Shown piece by piece: positions 11,228-14,332 of a DNA stretch of 14,332 nucleotides. How positions within the stretch are numbered: the first letter of the stretch is position 1; each line of letters starts with the position of its first letter. Origin of the DNA: an uncultured Alistipes sp. (GTDB taxonomy: Bacteria > Bacteroidota > Bacteroidia > Bacteroidales > Rikenellaceae). The notes under the pieces were generated by a model that was not told where the DNA came from, ran no database searches, and saw only the letters and a program-made list of their open reading frames with translations. The position numbers and the translations under genes are program-made. The stretch lies in assembly GCA_904502075.1 (NCBI GenBank), contig CAJGDL010000037.1:1-14332 (forward strand). The letters are read 5' to 3'.

Positions 11228-13300
11228 ATGAAACGATCCTTATTTTTACTCTTGACGGTGGCTTTGTTTGCCGCTTGTACGAAGGACTTCAACGAGAATT
11301 CGGTGGCAGATGCCGAGACGCAGGCCGCTTATGCGAAGATCTCTGTTCCCATGCCTACGGCAATTCCGGGTATGGTTGTGTTGCGTGTCGATGAGGCAGC
11401 AGCCGATCGCATTGAGGCGGGTGTAACCCGTAGTGGAGGTACGCGCTCGGGTATCGAGTCGTTGGATATGCGTCTTGATGAGGTGGGCGTGGAGAATTTC
11501 CACCGCGTCTTCCCTGTGGATGACCGTTTTGAGGCTGACCACCGCGCTGCGGGTCTGCACCTTTGGTACTATGTAACCTTCGATCAGAAGAGTGATCTGA
11601 TGGCTGTTGCCCGCGTGTTGAGTCTCGATGAGAATATCGAGTCGCTCTCGTTCAACCACACGCAGAAGCACTTTGGCCGCGATGCGCAGATGATCCCCCT
11701 TTCGCAGGGTACGCGTGCCGAGACAGAGATGCCCTACAACGACCCCCTGTTGCCCCTGCAGTGGCACTACAACAACGATGCTTCGGTGTCGAAGATCGCC
11801 AAGGTGGGTGCCGATGTCAATGCTTTCGAGGCCTGGAAGGTCTTCTCGGCCGACGAGAGTGCCCCCGAAATTATTGTGGCTGTGGTCGATGAGCCGGTAC
11901 AGGCTACCCACCCCGACCTTCAGGATAACATGTGGGTGAATCCCGATCCCGCCGAGGTGGCTCGTGGCTTGGTTCATGGTGCCAACTTTGCCGAAGTTCA
12001 GCAGCCCAGCAACGAGGATTGGTACGATCCTACCAACACAGACTTTGTGGCGCCCTTGAACTGGGAGCTCACGAAGGTCTTCAAGAATGGTCAGTCGCAG
12101 GGTTATGCCTACATGGATCACGGTTCCCATGTGGCCGGAACGATTGCCGCGGTAAACAACAACGGCATCGGTGTTGCCGGTGTTGCCGGTGGTAAGAGTG
12201 GCAAGGGTGGCAATGTGAAGATCATGTCTTGCCAGATCTATCGCCCCATCGAGCAGAGCCACGAGACCGAGTCTAACGATATCTGCACGGCGCGTGCTTT
12301 GGTATGGGCCGCTGACCGTGGTGCCGCCATTGCCAACAACAGTTGGGGCTATGAGGGTGCTACCCTGGATGAGGATTATTTCAAGAAGATGGCTGTTTGT
12401 GCCGGTATCGACTACTTTATTGATTTCAATAAGTCGACGATCTTTGGTGGCAAGGGCTTGCTCTTCTTCTCGGCCGGTAACAGCGGTGATGTGAACAAGG
12501 GTAAGAAGACCTGCTGGCCTGGTGCCTATAGCCGTGTGCTTGGTGTTTCGGCCATCGGTCCCGACTACACTCCGGCCTACTATTCGGACTACGGCCCCTG
12601 GGTAGACATCTCGGCTCCCGGTGGTGATCCCTACAAGTCCAACGACTACACCTCGGCTGCCCCCTACAACTCGTTGGGCTCCTTCGGTGATGGTTGCGTA
12701 CTCAGTACGATCATCGACCCCAAGACGGCTAACACCAAGAATCAGCCCAAGACCCCGCGTACGGACGCTTACGCTTGGTCGTGCGGTACCTCGATGTCCT
12801 GCCCGCACGCTGTCGGTGTCGCTGCGTTGGGTGCTGCCTATGCTGCTTCGATCAACAAGACCTTTACGCTCGAGGAGTACAAGAGCATGTTGCTCGCCTC
12901 GACGATCAGCCTGAAGCCCTACCTCTCGGCTGCCTACGGTGCTGCCGACATGGGTGCCGGTGCTATTGATGCCCTCAAGCTCCTCTGCAACATTGCCGGC
13001 TATCCTGCTGTGACGGTGCTTGCCGATGGCGAACTCAATGAGGTAAGCCTGAAAAATGTGATGGGTGGTGTCGCTGTTCGCACCTGCATGGTGAAGGTTT
13101 CGGCTGAGGCTACGACTCGCTTGGGTATCACCTCGTCGATCGAGAAGGCTCCCCAGGGCGTATGGCGCGTTTCGTGCACGAACCCCGGCGTGGCCTTGGT
13201 TACGGTATCGACCCAGGATCCCGTAGGTGGTACGGTGATCGCACAGCCTGTGTTGCTGGTGGCCAAGTCGGCTGTTACCTCGAATGGTGGCTGGCTCTAA
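11228..13300 (+). CDS. Subtilisin-like serine protease (S8 family), lipoprotein
   Basis: The product is 690 residues. MKRSLFLLLTVALFAAC is a lipoprotein signal peptide with lipidated Cys17, followed by TKDFNEN. Residues about 45-150 look like an inhibitor-type propeptide (GMVVLRVDEAAADRI, then a WYYVTFD strand and VARVLSLDENIESLSF, the usual end of such domains). The catalytic domain (about 175-585) holds D221 in AVVDEPVQATHPDL, H298 in DHGSHVAGTIAA, the oxyanion Asn418 in SAGNSG, and nucleophile S522 in CGTSMSCPHAVG. The triad is complete, so activity is expected at the cell surface or in the periplasm. The residues after the catalytic Asp are E-P instead of the common (T/S)-G. A C-terminal beta domain (about 590-690) ends in SNGGWL, an ending common among secreted proteins of this phylum. 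The gene is monocistronic, with strong codon bias; its substrate is unknown. Confidence 0.9.
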   Translation: MKRSLFLLLTVALFAACTKDFNENSVADAETQAAYAKISVPMPTAIPGMVVLRVDEAAADRIEAGVTRSGGTRSGIESLDMRLDEVGVENFHRVFPVDDRFEADHRAAGLHLWYYVTFDQKSDLMAVARVLSLDENIESLSFNHTQKHFGRDAQMIPLSQGTRAETEMPYNDPLLPLQWHYNNDASVSKIAKVGADVNAFEAWKVFSADESAPEIIVAVVDEPVQATHPDLQDNMWVNPDPAEVARGLVHGANFAEVQQPSNEDWYDPTNTDFVAPLNWELTKVFKNGQSQGYAYMDHGSHVAGTIAAVNNNGIGVAGVAGGKSGKGGNVKIMSCQIYRPIEQSHETESNDICTARALVWAADRGAAIANNSWGYEGATLDEDYFKKMAVCAGIDYFIDFNKSTIFGGKGLLFFSAGNSGDVNKGKKTCWPGAYSRVLGVSAIGPDYTPAYYSDYGPWVDISAPGGDPYKSNDYTSAAPYNSLGSFGDGCVLSTIIDPKTANTKNQPKTPRTDAYAWSCGTSMSCPHAVGVAALGAAYAASINKTFTLEEYKSMLLASTISLKPYLSAAYGAADMGAGAIDALKLLCNIAGYPAVTVLADGELNEVSLKNVMGGVAVRTCMVKVSAEATTRLGITSSIEKAPQGVWRVSCTNPGVALVTVSTQDPVGGTVIAQPVLLVAKSAVTSNGGWL

Positions 13301-13322
13301 TCTCTAACCACTCCAAGAACCA

Positions 13323-13357
13323 AGTCTGCCCGACAATCTGTCGGGCAGACTTTTTTT
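13323..13357 (+). terminator. Intrinsic terminator of the S8 protease gene
   Basis: A perfect 13-bp stem AGTCTGCCCGACA (13323-13335) / TGTCGGGCAGACT (13339-13351) has an ATC loop and is followed by a run of T up to 13357. Confidence 0.92.
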
Positions 13358-13360
13358 GTC

Positions 13361-13433
13361 TTCCACTTCCACTTCCACTTCCACTTCCACGTCCTCTTCC
13401 TCTTCCTCTTCCTCTTCCTCTTCCTCTTCCTCT
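13361..13433. repeat. Hexanucleotide tandem repeats (TTCCAC)5 and (TCTTCC)6
   Basis: Five exact copies of TTCCAC (13361-13390) are followed, after GTCC, by six exact copies of TCTTCC (13395-13430) plus TCT. The two units differ by one base in phase (TTCCAC against TTCCTC), so one array probably arose from the other. The tract is a pure pyrimidine run in its second half and lies just past a transcription terminator, outside any recognised gene. Confidence 0.92.
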
Positions 13434-13680
13434 ATGGCAGAGCCGGATGAACATTCCCGTAGAGAAATGCGTATTAGGGGGATGGGATCAGTTGTCTGGG
13501 GTGAAGACTTTCGACCATGTCCCTGATTTTGAATTCTGAATTTTGTATTTTAGTTCGAATACCCCCTTCTCGATGCTCTGAAGGACAAAAATCACTCCCC
13601 TAATATTATATAATATAGGTATACCCCCTATTTTGCCCAAAAAGAGGGGAAAATTGTAAATTTTTTGAAAAAAAGATCTA
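13434..13680. other. Non-coding stretch upstream of the rRNA promoters
   Basis: No gene is recognised. It contains the motif ATTTTGAATTCTGAA (13526-13540), identical to 194-208 at the rpsF promoter, and a 14-base perfect palindrome centred on TATTATATAATA (13603-13616). AT content is high, as expected for upstream elements of rRNA promoters. Confidence 0.5.
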
Positions 13681-13686
13681 AAAATA

Positions 13687-13717
13687 TTTGGAGGTAAAGA
13701 AAAAGTCGCTACCTTTG
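13687..13717 (+). promoter_or_regulatory. rRNA operon promoter P1
   Basis: TTTG (13687-13690) and TACCTTTG (13710-13717) are 19 bases apart, a full match to the Bacteroidota consensus. It lies about 300 bases before 16S. The -7 box overlaps one arm (13704-13713) of a 10-bp inverted repeat whose other arm is at 13771-13780. Confidence 0.8.
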
Positions 13718-13835
13718 CACCCGCAATCACGAAAACAACCCCTCCTGATAAACGGGGTGCTACTAAAAAGGGTAGCGACTCAAGGAGGTCTGAAAAGAAC
13801 GGTTGAAAAAAAGTTTGCAAAAAAGTTCTGAAAAA

Positions 13836-13867
13836 TTTGCAAGATTAAAAAAAAGGTTTTATCTTTG
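13836..13867 (+). promoter_or_regulatory. rRNA operon promoter P2
   Basis: TTTG (13836-13839) and TATCTTTG (13860-13867) are 20 bases apart, a full consensus match, in a very A-rich context. Transcription would begin near 13874, about 147 bases before 16S. Confidence 0.85.
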
Positions 13868-13873
13868 CAGTCC

Positions 13874-14020
13874 CGTTTCACCCCAAAAGTGAAACAGGTT
13901 TTCAAAACGAAGTTCTTTGAATTACTGGTTATTTTGAGAGAAAAGAAATGTAGTATTTATCTGTCATTTCCTTTGGAAAGATAAGTAGTCAGGACTCTAA
14001 CGAAACATTTAAATTTTTTT
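13874..14020 (+). promoter_or_regulatory. 16S rRNA leader with hairpins and a boxA-like site
   Basis: The predicted P2 transcript opens with hairpin GTTTCAC/GTGAAAC (13875-13895). A boxA-like AGTTCTTTGAA (13911-13921) follows, of the kind bound by Nus factors for rRNA antitermination. A second hairpin (TTATC..TTTCC with GGAAA-GATAA, 13957-13984) precedes the mature 16S. Confidence 0.6.

Positions 14021-14332
<312 letters not shown>

Noticed and set aside
11246..12808. A 520-codon open frame on the minus strand opposite the protease gene
   Set aside because: The plus strand encodes a complete S8 protease; the antisense frame is a codon-bias artefact.
13361..13430. Hexamer arrays considered as a CRISPR array or a phase-variation switch
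   Set aside because: There are no spacers, so it is not CRISPR. The unit length is a multiple of three and the tract is outside any real gene, so slippage cannot switch a reading frame.

Overview
The window is chromosomal DNA from a Bacteroidota bacterium, most likely an Alistipes-like member of the Rikenellaceae. Three things support this: the 5' part of a 16S rRNA at the right edge that reads like Alistipes; promoters of the Bacteroidota type (a TTG/TTTG -33 box, 18-22 bases, then TAnnTTTG) in front of nearly every transcription unit; and the near absence of Shine-Dalgarno sequences. The assignment is from reading, not from a database search.

Layout. 1-157: 3' end of adenylate kinase. 219-1419: the ribosomal operon rpsF-rpsR-rplI with its own promoter and a strong terminator. 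1420-5320: a stretch of accessory character. It holds a 2.9 kb gene on the minus strand for a large, probably surface-exposed lipoprotein, flanked by two directly oriented copies of a dispersed non-coding repeat. Each repeat copy lies 7 bases from a long perfect hairpin. A short diverged copy of the 3' end of the neighbouring tdh gene also lies here. 5320-7775: tdh (minus; NAD-dependent L-threonine 3-dehydrogenase of the SDR type) divergent from eno (plus; enolase). 7733-10007: rplS, hpf and xerC, all minus strand, each with a recognisable terminator or promoter except that xerC and hpf look co-transcribed. 10030-10112: tRNA-Leu(CAG), minus. 10258-10872: lspA (lipoprotein signal peptidase), minus, divergent from a subtilisin-like lipoprotein protease at 11228-13300. 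13301-14332: a hexanucleotide repeat tract, tandem rRNA promoters, and the start of an rRNA operon.

How the parts relate. Much of the window serves translation: S6, S18, L9, L19, the hibernation factor HPF, a leucine tRNA and 16S rRNA. LspA would process the two lipoproteins encoded here. The segment most likely to repay attention is 1420-5320 (direct repeats flanking a cell-surface gene, with a duplicated gene end). The second is the pair of strong Shine-Dalgarno sequences found only before rpsR and rplI. No defence system, CRISPR array, phage or complete insertion sequence was seen, and I do not claim a new multi-gene system.
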